Positions 8,616 to 15,000 of a stretch of 15,000 nucleotides of DNA are shown here, one piece after another. Within the stretch, counting starts at the first letter, position 1, and the number at the start of each line of letters is the position of its first letter. The notes below the pieces were generated by a model. The model worked only from the letters and a program-made list of their open reading frames with translations, made no database searches and was not told the origin of the DNA. The translations under genes and the position numbers were made by a program. This DNA is from Symbiodinium natans (taxonomy: Eukaryota; Sar; Dinophyceae; Suessiales; Symbiodiniaceae), in contig CAJNDS010002068.1 of NCBI GenBank assembly GCA_905221605.1, positions 1 through 15,000 on the forward strand, written 5' to 3'.

Positions 8616-8990
8616 ATGGGGCTCCCGCTTCTCAAGCTTGGCGGCATAGTCGTCAAACTCATTGGAGCCGGGAACGCCCGCCTGGCTTCCGGGCAAGCGA
8701 GTCTACGGAAGTGGACTGAAAACACGGGTTTAGGGTTTAGGGTTTAGGGTTTAGGGTTTAGGGATGCTCCCTATGCAGTTGAGCTGAAAAGCCTTGCGGC
8801 CATGTCCGGTGTGGTACGATTTGGGTTTGCTCTTAGGATGAAATAGAAGACGCGAATCATCTAGCAAGAGCACTCCACCCCCCTCCCCCCCCCCCACGCA
8901 GGAGACTCCCAAGCGCAACCGGACTCCGCACCTACAGATTCAGTAAGAATTCATTCGGCGGATGTGAATTTCTTCGCCAAGCTAGCTTAA
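8616..8990 (+). CDS. Small OPA3-like protein candidate, three exons
   Basis: The ATG at 8616 has a strong context (TTCGCCATGGGG) and follows a possible trans-splice AG|G at 8604 by 11 bases. Exon 1 (8616-8727) starts MGLPLLKLGGIVVKLIGAGN, resembling the LPLLKLG start of OPA3-like mitochondrial proteins (my recollection of the family, not a search). Intron 8728-8778 is 51 nt, nearly all telomere repeat, and starts GTTTAGGG. Exon 2 (8779-8808) is a 30-nt micro-exon ELKSLAAMS. Exon 3 (8902-8990), after a poly-C tract and CACGCAG, contains APTDSVRIHSADVNFFAKLA. All introns are phase 1, giving 76 aa. Alternatively exon 2 reads to a stop at 8846, giving 59 aa. Full OPA3 proteins are longer, so this would be truncated, divergent or not OPA3. 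Confidence 0.4.
8727..8763 (+). repeat. Telomere-like array (TTTAGGG)5 forming a 51-nt intron
   Basis: Five perfect units. With 15 further bases ending CTATGCAG it makes the whole intron 8728-8778 of the OPA3-like candidate. Confidence 0.9.
8876..8896. repeat. Poly-C tract before an acceptor
   Basis: CCACCCCCCTCCCCCCCCCCC followed by ACGCAG. It acts as the polypyrimidine tract of the proposed acceptor at 8901. Confidence 0.8.
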
Positions 8991-9041
8991 ATCAGCCGGA
9001 TCCTTCGGCAGCATGGCGTGGTGACGTATGGTGACATTTGG

Positions 9042-9120
9042 TCATATCATATGGTGACAACCGGCCTCTTTCCAGTTAGCTTCCGCTAACTTGTTCTTGA
9101 GCTCATCCCATGACACGCGC
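9042..9120 (-). CDS. Orphan 3' exon, helical charged peptide
   Basis: After ACTGAG|G at 9121 the minus strand reads RVSWDELKNKLAEANWKEAG and CHHMI, then stop at 9042. The sequence looks like a coding amphipathic helix. No donor in the neighbouring gene ending at 9225 meets its phase, so it is either that gene's alternative last exon or a fragment. Plus-strand frames here are poor. Confidence 0.33.
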
Positions 9121-9224
9121 CTCAGTGGTCGCAGTTGCAGCTTTGGGGGGTTTGTGGTGGTGGGGGGGTGGTGGTGCCTGGTTCAGCGGCTGAATGGCCA
9201 AAAGTAGGAGCACCCCAAGACATC

Positions 9225-9720
9225 TCATTGCTGCCATGGGTCTTCTGCTCCTTCATAATATCCATGTGTCCCAGCCTCGGTGTAAGAACTGACTGCACGA
9301 AAGGAACTCGCATGAGCAAGCAACAGACTCTCCGCATCCGCAGTTTGCAAGGCTCTTTGCCGGTTGTTTCCAGTCTGTGCAGGTTTGTGCAAGCTTGTGG
9401 AAGACATCCGATCGTTTGCCCTCTCGCAGTGCTGGTCAAGTTTGAAGTTCGAGCAATAGATTCTTGAAACATTGGGCTCCTGCTTACACTCTCTGAGTTC
9501 TCAGTGAAGCTTCGCGAAATCGTTGATGCGTGAGCTGGAAGGCTCAACCACAAAGGGCTCTATTATCGGTAGTATATCTGTAAGCGTCACGCAGCACCTT
9601 CTTCTCAGGCTCCTTGGGCTTCGATGGCCTCAGGACTCTGCCCCCTTCGCACGGAGTCAACTCAAAATTGCCTCACGCCACGCTCGACTCATCAACACAC
9701 GATTGCGTGCATCAGAAATA

Positions 9721-9765
<45 letters not shown>

Positions 9766-10732
9766 GCCCTTGCAACAGGGGATGATGCATTTCAGTTTCG
9801 TGACCTTCTGACGTCTGACAGCTCACTACTATATACGCTCAGTATGGAGCTGTCTGAATGCCTGAGGGCTCGGCTCAGGCGCCATCGGTGCGTCCGGAAG
9901 CTCCTGCATGCAGACTGCTCTTTACTGTTCCATGAGTTCAGCAAGCGGAGGACGAATGCCATGGAAAGCGCTCGCAGATGACACTCGCAAAAAAATTGCC
10001 AGAACTGTGCGTGCTGTGTGTTGTCAGTTTTGGCCTCGGGCTTGGGCCGGGAGGGGCCCTGAGGCACCTTCGGCTTCGAAGGACCTGAGATGGGAAGTCT
10101 GAGCTAGCGAATACCACAGTTGCAACGTGTACAGTAAACTCCCAAGAGTTGGAACATCATTATCCTCATACCCCCAGAGGGTTACTAAAGGGAATCCCAG
10201 CACTAACCGTCCTTAAACCATGTTCCAACTTTATTGAGTTTACTTAAGCTCTCCCGGTACCCCGCAAGAAGCACAAAGCAGCGCGCCCCCCGCCTTGTGG
10301 GCCCGCAGGCTTTGTGGGGCCGGCCTGGCAAGAACGGCAGAAGGGAAAGGCAGCTAGTTTGTTCATGGCCGGGCTACTGCCACTAGGCATCTGTATATTT
10401 TGCATATGCAACTCCGGCATGGCTTACAACCCATGCAAGATACGGCAGATTTTGAATCCGAAGACTTGCAGGGATCCATGGCTGAACACAGAATGCTGGA
10501 CCCAGGCGACGACATCGCGAAGGACGTGTTCGTAGCAGTGCGTATACAGCGTGACACCACCTGCCTCTGGAGCACTTGGCCCTGCACTTGGCCCTGCGCT
10601 TGGCCCTGCGCTTGGCCCTGCGCTTGGCCCTGCGCTTGGGCCTGGCGGGCCGGAGGGCCCCGCTGCGGGCCCCGCCGAGGGCCCCGCCGAGGCCCCCACC
10701 GAGGGCCCTGCCGGACCAGCCTCACAGTACAT
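9225..10732 (-). CDS. GPSA-repeat, PSKPK-motif protein, five-exon model
   Basis: Exon 1 (10732-10561) starts MYCEAGPAGPSVGASAGPSA and carries a run of GPSA units. Exon 2 (10324-10244) contains GARCFVLLAGYRESL. Exon 3 (10084-9985) contains PSKPKVPQGPSRPKPEAKTD. Exon 4 (9628-9598) is a 31-nt exon, PSKPKEPEKK. Exon 5 (9479-9225) contains EPNVSRIYCSNFKLDQHCER, LQTADAESLLLAHASS and ends GAEDPWQQ. Intron phases match at all four joins (1, 1, 2, 0), giving 212 aa. Introns hold hairpin element E3 (10133-10244) and the CAT microsatellite (9721-9765). The Pro/Ser/Ala/Gly and Lys/Pro parts look disordered. Function unknown. Exon 1 could instead read on to a stop at 10424, making a separate 102-codon frame. 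Confidence 0.45.
9721..9765 (+). repeat. (CAT)15 microsatellite
   Basis: Fifteen perfect CAT units. It falls in the proposed intron 9629-9984 of the minus-strand gene. Poly-His and poly-Ile frames across it are not taken as coding. Confidence 0.95.
10133..10244. mobile_element. Hairpin element E3 (MITE-like)
   Basis: Terminal inverted repeats: AGTAAACTCCCAAGAGTTGG then AACAT at the left; ATGTTCCAAC..GAGTTTACT at the right (AGTAAACTC..GTTGGAACAT when reversed). On the minus strand the right tip gives the donor A|GTAAACTC of the 159-nt intron 10243-10085. On the plus strand the left tip also gives GTAAAC and the right end TTAAG, so it could be spliced in either orientation. Confidence 0.7.
10360..10546 (+). 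other. Open plus-strand stretch with protein-like composition
   Basis: After GGCAGCTAG the frame reads FVHGRATATRHLYILHMQLR, then DTADFESEDLQGSMAEHRML and DIAKDVFVAV, with possible donors near 10535-10547. It lies opposite intron 1 of the minus-strand GPSA gene, where the minus strand is also open (YEHVLRDVVAWVQHSV). I cannot decide which strand codes. Confidence 0.25.
10573..10641 (-). repeat. 12-bp tandem repeat encoding GPSA
   Basis: About five and a half units of GCGCTTGGCCCT (plus strand); on the minus strand GGG CCA AGC GCA, that is Gly-Pro-Ser-Ala. Upstream in the same exon the same residues are written with other codons (GGG CCC TCG GCG), which supports the minus-strand frame. Confidence 0.85.
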
Positions 10733-10880
10733 GTTGTTGGCGTGCCTCTAGTCCCTGTGCAAAGTCCGACTTTTAAGGAGTCGTTGCCATCAAGCTGGGC
10801 TGGCTGCGGGCCCTGCAGATGGCCCGAACGACTGAAAGTTCGCGCCTTCAGCTTGCAAACTCTCGTTGGATGAAGCTTGC

Positions 10881-11390
10881 ATGTGTGGGCATGTGAGCCT
10901 TTGCTGTTGTCATGCACCGATGATATCAAAAGCACTTCTGACGGTGTCCCCGCATATTACTGACCTGAGCGAGGCCGTTGCAAATCTTTGCAAGATTCAA
11001 GATTCCTTGCGCCAGAAATCTGTTTCAATTCTCTCGACCGCTGCTACCGCTGTGCGTCGCCAAGCTGCCCCGCAAGCGCATCGGTTGAACTTCAGGCGTG
11101 CGCATGTATGCAACGGCTATACTATTCCAGACATATCCAGCCGCAAGCCTATGGCCAAACCATCAGCCATTGCAGTGCGCAAGCCACCCAAAACAAAGGC
11201 CACGGTTAAGGGCGCAGCTGGAGAAGTCCAGCTTGTTGCCAGAGCTCCCTCCACCCAGCAAGGAGCTAATCGCCTGTGGGGGCTCCGTGCAGAAACAGTG
11301 ACAACGGCAGGTGGGGTTGGAACAAGAGGGCCTCTGCTGGGCACCTCTTCCAAAAGAGCCCCCCATGATACACAGGACTTCGACAGGTGA
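10881..11390 (+). CDS. Uncertain ORF, basic hypothetical protein
   Basis: An unbroken plus-strand frame of 170 codons from ATG 10881 (or ATG 10920, 157 codons, starting MISKALLTVSPHITDLSEAV) to TGA at 11390. The middle is basic and Pro/Ala-rich (SSRKPMAKPSAIAVRKPP, then KTKATVKGAAG), as in a disordered or nucleic-acid-binding segment. Other frames of the same stretch are also open (plus-strand PRLRAQLEKSSLLPELPPPS; minus-strand frames of 78-83 codons), as is common in GC-rich DNA, so coding status is weak. The end at 11390 would be tail-to-tail with the minus-strand gene ending at 11429. Confidence 0.27.
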   Translation: MCGHVSLCCCHAPMISKALLTVSPHITDLSEAVANLCKIQDSLRQKSVSILSTAATAVRRQAAPQAHRLNFRRAHVCNGYTIPDISSRKPMAKPSAIAVRKPPKTKATVKGAAGEVQLVARAPSTQQGANRLWGLRAETVTTAGGVGTRGPLLGTSSKRAPHDTQDFDR

Positions 11391-11428
11391 TTTCAAACCA
11401 ACGCGTGCAAGCAACTTCAGCTCAAGTT

Positions 11429-13308
11429 CTATTGAGCCGATGGACTTTCTCGAGTTCCCTTAGGAGACATCACTGCAAAGGCCTTGTTCATATCATGCTT
11501 CTGCTGATCGTCCTTTTCCTTCTCCTGCAAGTGCTACTCCTACAGACACTCCTTTCCGCACAGAGACTCTAAAGCAACGGATATACACTACTTACTGGCT
11601 CCAGGCACGCACATGGAATTTCTTCAGACAAGGGTACTCCGACAAGGCGCAAGCCACAAACCATGAGTTTTCGGCCTACATGGCTCATGGCTTTAATCTA
11701 AAAATACATTCTCACTACTACTAGTATGTATATTGTATTCTTATTATAATCTTCTTATAGTATTCATAACACATCCTTCGCGGCACGTCTCTCCCTTCTG
11801 ATTCTCTTGGCGCGATCCTTGAACAGACAGGCAGCTCATGGTGGGACGCAGTAGTGCACCCCTCGAAAAGCGTGCGCTGTACCCTTGAAATCTTGAGAAT
11901 GAGCTGGCACGGGCATGGTCGGCTTCTCCCAGCAAACGCAAGGCATCGAGGTGCCGACATGGTCGGTTTCGAACTCCTGCACATGGTCATGGGTAGGAGT
12001 CGGCCACAGTTGCCAGCCTACTATAGGGGTCGGAATAAGCCCTAATACTATTCCCAGATGGCCCCTACATAATTATACTGACCATAGTACCCCACGGCCC
12101 CCCCACCCTATTCTAATTATTAAGGCCCCTAAAGTACATGAGGCGCCTTCGGATGGAGTTCTTTCTGCGCAAAACAGGGGGCTGGTGGGACTCTGTGTCC
12201 TCCTGAGTGCCCTTCTTCCGGCCCAGAGATGTGTCAACGTCATCCGCGACGGTGGGGTCCTGCCAAGGCACATTAGAACATCCGAGATGCAAAGTCCGTC
12301 TATGAACCCCTAAACCCTAAACCCTAAACCCTGAACCCTAAACCCTAAACCCTAAACCCTAAACATCCCTAAACCCTAAACCCTAAAATTCTCCCAACCT
12401 GACCTTGAGGAGCTCAGGGCCGTAAACCGACGACCTGCGCAGGATGATGGGTTGACCCCTCGATGCCTGGAAGTGTGGTGCTGCAGGTAGCTGTGCGACT
12501 AACTGGTGTTGAGTGGCTCTGCTAGTGAGTGGTGTACTTACCAACCAGTTCTGACAGCGGCAGTAGTGGTAGCGGCCATGGAGGCTGCAACTGTAGAGCT
12601 ACGACAAGCTTTAAGGCCTGAATAGCAGAGATGCAACACCATTCCGACGGTACATGCAGAAACTGCTAGTCACCGCTGTGCGATTTGGTGAGGCCCGGGC
12701 ATTGATTGGCACGGCCGTTGGCAGTGAACAGGAATTGGTTTTAAGGCCCCACGGGGTAAAATGGAAAAGGCTTGGTCACTGGAAAGTTGGAAAACTACTG
12801 AACTTCTAGTTTGACCCCTAAACCTAAACCCTAAAGCCTAAACCCTATTCTGAAACGTGTGGTGAAGTAAAGCCATCTGCTTAGAACGGCTCTTCAGCTG
12901 ACCACGGATGGGCTCTAGGCGCCTGAGCCAAAGCTGGCAGTGCATGCCGAGGCATCCTTGCAAGCACCGGCCAGCCAAATGCCTTGGGATGTTCCCCCTA
13001 AAACACTAGCAGTCCTTAGCAGGGATTATAGTGCCCCCTATTATTTATCCCCTGTTAAGGACTGGTAGTATATGTAAGGGGGAACATCCCAACACATGTA
13101 GAGCCAGGCAGGAACATCTTCAAGGAGAGTTCAGTAGGTATGAAAGACAACCCGCCAACAACCGACATAACTCCACATATCGACCCTTCCTTGAAATTGG
13201 CGATTCTTACAGCCGCGCCTTGAAACGCACTGCGCACAAAGCTGAGGCTTGCCTTTTTGCTTCTGCCTGCAGAGTCTTCTGCAAATAAGCTTCGTAGACT
13301 GATGCCAT
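11429..13308 (-). CDS. Hypothetical protein, 319 aa, complete eight-exon model
   Basis: ATG 13308 lies in GAGCCATGGC, 5 bases after AAAG|, a likely spliced-leader acceptor. Exons: 13308-13211 (MASVYEAYLQKTLQAEAKRQ), 12982-12844 (LGMHCQLWLRRLEPIRGQLK), 12662-12542 (SAIQALKLVVALQLQP), 12480-12404 (RGQPIILRRSSVYGPELLK), 12259-12138 (DPTVADDVDTSLGRKKGTQE), 12064-11860 (HVQEFETDHVGTSMPCVCWE), 11697-11596 (MSHVGRKLMVCGLRLVGVPL), 11524-11429 (EKEKDDQQKHDMNKAFAVMS, ends SPSAQ). Summed length is 960 nt and all seven introns (61-228 nt) keep frame. Two donors are GTAAGT and one is GTAAGA. Most acceptors are AG|G. The second intron begins GTTTAGGC and the fourth holds a telomere-like array. The first contains hairpin element E2. 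The protein is basic at the N-terminus with a charged, disordered-looking tail. No family recognised. A rival start is ATG 12579 (MAATTTAAVRTG). Confidence 0.5.
12307..12388 (-). repeat. Telomere-like array (CCCTAAA)n
   Basis: About eleven CCCTAAA units with two interruptions (CCCTGAA, ACATCCCTAAA), inside the 144-nt intron 12403-12260. It reads TTTAGGG in the direction of transcription. Confidence 0.9.
12815..12847 (-). repeat. Short degenerate telomere-like array at an intron donor
   Basis: CCCCTAAACCTAAACCCTAAAGCC and following bases. In the direction of transcription the intron begins AATAGG|GTTTAGGCTTTAGGG at 12843. Confidence 0.7.
12984..13092 (-). mobile_element. Hairpin element E2 (MITE-like, introner-like)
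   Basis: Perfect 16-base terminal inverted repeats TTGGGATGTTCCCCCT with a second matching pair inside (CAGTCCTTA..CAGGG against CCCCTG..TAAGGACTG), so the 109 bases can fold almost end to end. In transcript direction its last bases CCCAAG form the AG|G acceptor of the intron 13210-12983. Its first bases offer an alternative donor GT|GTTGGG, so the element alone could also be a complete 111-nt intron. Confidence 0.75.
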
Positions 13309-13335
13309 GGCTCCTTTCAATGGAATGGTGGGTGT

Positions 13336-13435
13336 AGGGGTTTACGATATTAGGGGAGGGGTTACCTTATTCCTTATTACAAGGGATCCTACTATATGGT
13401 CTATACTAGGGGTCCCTTGTTGTCGTAAACCCCCG
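13336..13435 (-). mobile_element. Hairpin element family E1, copy 3
   Basis: Read on the minus strand: GGGGGTTTACGACAACAAGG, then ATAGTAGGATCCC, AATAAGGTAACCCC, and an ATCGTAAACCCC end, so this copy has clear inverted termini (GGGGTTTACGA). It lies at the junction between the gene ending at 13401 and the trans-splice-like acceptor at 13314 of the gene starting at 13308, and supplies the upstream gene's stop codon in my model. Confidence 0.75.
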
Positions 13436-15000
13436 CGTAGGATTTTGGGTGTGCTTTGTCGTTGGGTAGCTGATTGAGATGCACGTCTTTCTGTACAGTT
13501 TCAAGGATGGCGGAAGCATGCGCTGAACATACTCGCACGAAGCGTCGTGATGCTTGCATGTCGAGCTTTCCGACACAACAACGGCAGGAAACAAAGCCCA
13601 AAACCCGACACTTGGGGCAGTGCGCATGGCTGGTAATGGCTGCGACACAGTACTAAAACCCTAAACCCTAAACCCTGAACCCCAAACCCTGAGAACAGAA
13701 CCTGCACCACAATGTACAGCACGAAGGAAGCCGCGATCGTCAGCGTCAGGCCACCCAGGACGATTGCCAGAAACACCTCGGGCTTTGCGTGCTGGATCTG
13801 CTGGATCTGCCGTAGTAGCTATTTGAAAGTGGGAGACCAGAGAAGCAGGAATTGTGAAACAAATTCGGGCGATGCAAATTTTCGGCGAGGTGAATAGAGT
13901 TGTTGTCTAGAAATCGCCTCCGAACTGGAATGGTGTTTGTTGCGGGCTGGTTGGGTTTGGATCCAGAGGCCTAAGGGCTGAGGTTTCCTAAACCTTGAGG
14001 CCTGAGGTGGTCGGGCCCTGAAATCTTAAGTCTCCAGGCCAGCCCCAAAGCTAAGATTTCCACATAAAATGCTTCTGTACCGAGGCCAGGCAATCAAATT
14101 TCAAAGGGGGTAGTCCAGCAGCTGCCCGAACACCGTATAATACAAAACGTTTGGTCCGACGGAATTATATGTTTCCTTGGGAGCGTTTTTGGTTGGGATA
14201 GATGGATCCCCTTCGAGTTGATATAAACTCATCCCTTTTAAAATCATTGGGATCCCCTTTGAATTCATATAAATTCGCAACTTTTTGAATCAGATGGATC
14301 CCTTTTAAATTCATATAAAGTCATCCCTTTTAAAATCGTATGGATCGCTTTTGAATTCATACAAGCTCATCCCTTGTCTAATATGGATCCTGCTTAGATT
14401 CATATAAGCTCTTCGCCTTTAAACTCATATGGATCCCATTTTACTCAAGGGCGGGGGAAGGGGGGGTTGGACACTAATCAGCAGATGACATTAAGTTGTT
14501 TCTGTTCCACTGAAGATATGCAGCTGGCACCCTCGTAGCACCCTCGTAGTGAAGCAAGGCTCGGCAAGAGGACCCCAATGCTCCTGGAGGAAATGCAGCT
14601 GTGCAGTCTCGAGGCGTGAGGAATGCTGCAAGACTCACGTTTTTTGACCTCGCGTTCGACGCAATGCCCTGGTCGTCGAGCACAGGATTGGACGGCAAAG
14701 CCCATCCCAGCTATTCGAGCTATTGGGACGCTGCGCAGCTATGCTTGCGGAGGCCACTCAGGGCAGGCACAAAGGAATTGGGAGCGGCGTGAAAACGGGA
14801 ACTGATGTCGAACATGTTGAACTAAATGGCCTTGCTGTGCGCATGCTTCATGCTCATCACTTCGCGCTCCCACTTGTAGCGTAGCAATCGTGTGCCCCTC
14901 CAAGCGATCTGCCCAGCCAGCCTGGCTGTCCAGCATGGCAGACCGAACGTTGGTGGGTTACACAAGCCAGCTCCTTCTGAGCGTACTGCGACGAATTTGG
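13401..15000 (-). CDS. Membrane-span protein, 3' five exons, runs off the window
   Basis: Exons in order: 15000-14962 (ends QYAQKELAC, open at the window edge), 14908-14861 (IAWRGTRLLRYKWERE), 14710-14639 (NPVLDDQGIASNARSKN, donor GTGAGT), 13806-13702 (HAKPEVFLAIVLGGLTLTIA then ASFVLYIVVQ, a membrane span), 13652-13401 (SHAHCPKCRVLGFVSCRCC, then ILETVQKDVHLNQLPNDK, stop in E1 copy 3). All four introns are phase 0; they are 53, 150, 832 and 49 nt. The 832-nt intron contains the 45-bp minisatellite and the 49-nt intron is mostly TTTAGGG. The last exon has Cys pairs (CPKC, CRCC) that could bind metal. Another frame of this exon, using acceptor CGCAG| at 13640, is also open, so the last exon is the least certain. 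171 aa are visible. Function unknown. Confidence 0.48.
13653..13692 (-). repeat. Telomere-like array inside a 49-nt intron
   Basis: On the minus strand: TTTGGGG, TTCAGGG, TTTAGGG, TTTAGGG, then TTTTAG, whose AG is the proposed acceptor. The repeat itself thus provides the 3' splice site. Confidence 0.8.
13816..14200. other. Intronic stretch without visible signal
   Basis: Lies in the 832-nt intron of the right-hand membrane gene. No convincing exon on either strand and no clear repeat before 14202. Confidence 0.5.
14202..14445. repeat. 45-bp minisatellite, about five units
   Basis: Units begin ATGGATCC(C) at 14202, 14246, 14293, 14340, 14383 and 14429 and continue with TTTTGAATTCATATAAACTC and ATCCCTTTTAAAATC. 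Units are 43-47 bp and about 75-85% alike by eye. It sits inside an intron. Confidence 0.88.

Noticed and set aside
9122-9553. Minus-strand 143-codon ORF ending in PPPPQTPQSCNCDH
   Set aside because: A different minus frame (9225-9479) has an AG|G acceptor, matching phase with the exon at 9598-9628 and a more natural composition. The 143-codon frame starts only at TTG. It is not fully excluded.
9614-9981. Plus-strand ORFs with poly-His or poly-Ile from the CAT run
   Set aside because: Homopolymers come from a perfect microsatellite. The minus strand here has a phase-consistent gene model that places the run in an intron.
10576-10873. Plus-strand WPCAWPCAW and ALRLALRL frames over the 12-bp repeat
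   Set aside because: Compositions are implausible, and synonymous codon exchange supports the minus-strand GPSA frame instead.
13055-13313. Continuous minus-strand frame giving one exon 13313-13094 joined over E2 to 12982
   Set aside because: It is phase-consistent, but the competing frame starting at ATG 13308 with donor CT|GTAAGA at 13210 gives a far more protein-like product and a gene that stays in frame over eight exons.
1264-13692. Telomere-like arrays as a true chromosome end
   Set aside because: Arrays occur at about eleven internal places in both orientations with genes between and beyond them, so they are interstitial.
1-15000. Search for rRNA, tRNA, CRISPR, bacterial operons or a copy of the dinoflagellate spliced-leader gene
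   Set aside because: None seen by eye. Direct repeats with unique spacers are absent and no 22-nt spliced-leader sequence was found.

Overview
This window looks like nuclear DNA of a dinoflagellate, possibly a Symbiodiniaceae-like alga. The evidence is: (i) many interstitial arrays of the Arabidopsis-type telomere repeat TTTAGGG/CCCTAAA; (ii) short coding blocks that only make sense as exons split by short introns, mostly 49-240 nt, whose acceptors very often read AG|G; (iii) initiator ATGs lying a few bases after an AG, as expected for spliced-leader trans-splicing; (iv) hairpin elements of about 100 bp at or inside introns. I see no bacterial gene structure, rRNA, tRNA or CRISPR. TTTAGGG also occurs in plants and other algae, so the assignment is an inference.

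Layout. 240-2584 (-): four-exon multi-pass membrane protein gene. 2585-3546: mostly non-coding with degenerate telomere-like and poly-C tracts. 3547-3869 (+): two-exon candidate split by an intron made of telomere repeat. 4008-4217 (-): 3' end of a Lys/Asp/Glu-rich protein gene. 4260-6343: gene-free, AT-rich repeat land with four copies of a 37-nt hairpin and a higher-order repeat evolved from CCCTAAA. 6344-6823: 49-bp minisatellite. 6975-7711 (+): candidate gene carrying hairpin element E1 copy 1. 7469-8434 (-): five-exon gene. 8616-8990 (+): small OPA3-like candidate, divergent from the previous gene, with E1 copy 2 between the two start codons. 9042-9120 (-): orphan 3' exon. 9225-10732 (-): gene with a GPSA repeat and PSKPK motifs. 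10881-11390 (+): uncertain ORF. 11429-13308 (-): best model of the window, eight exons and 319 aa. 13401-15000 (-): 3' part of another membrane protein gene that runs off the right edge.

I recognise no metabolic pathway, and most products are unknown. Gene models were built by hand from open frames, GT/AG sites and intron phase. Total phase agreement across many introns is the main support, but single boundaries may be wrong. The most interesting theme is the tie between repeats and introns: telomere-like arrays and three hairpin families repeatedly coincide with introns or gene junctions, and several introns begin exactly at the GT of GTTTAGGG.
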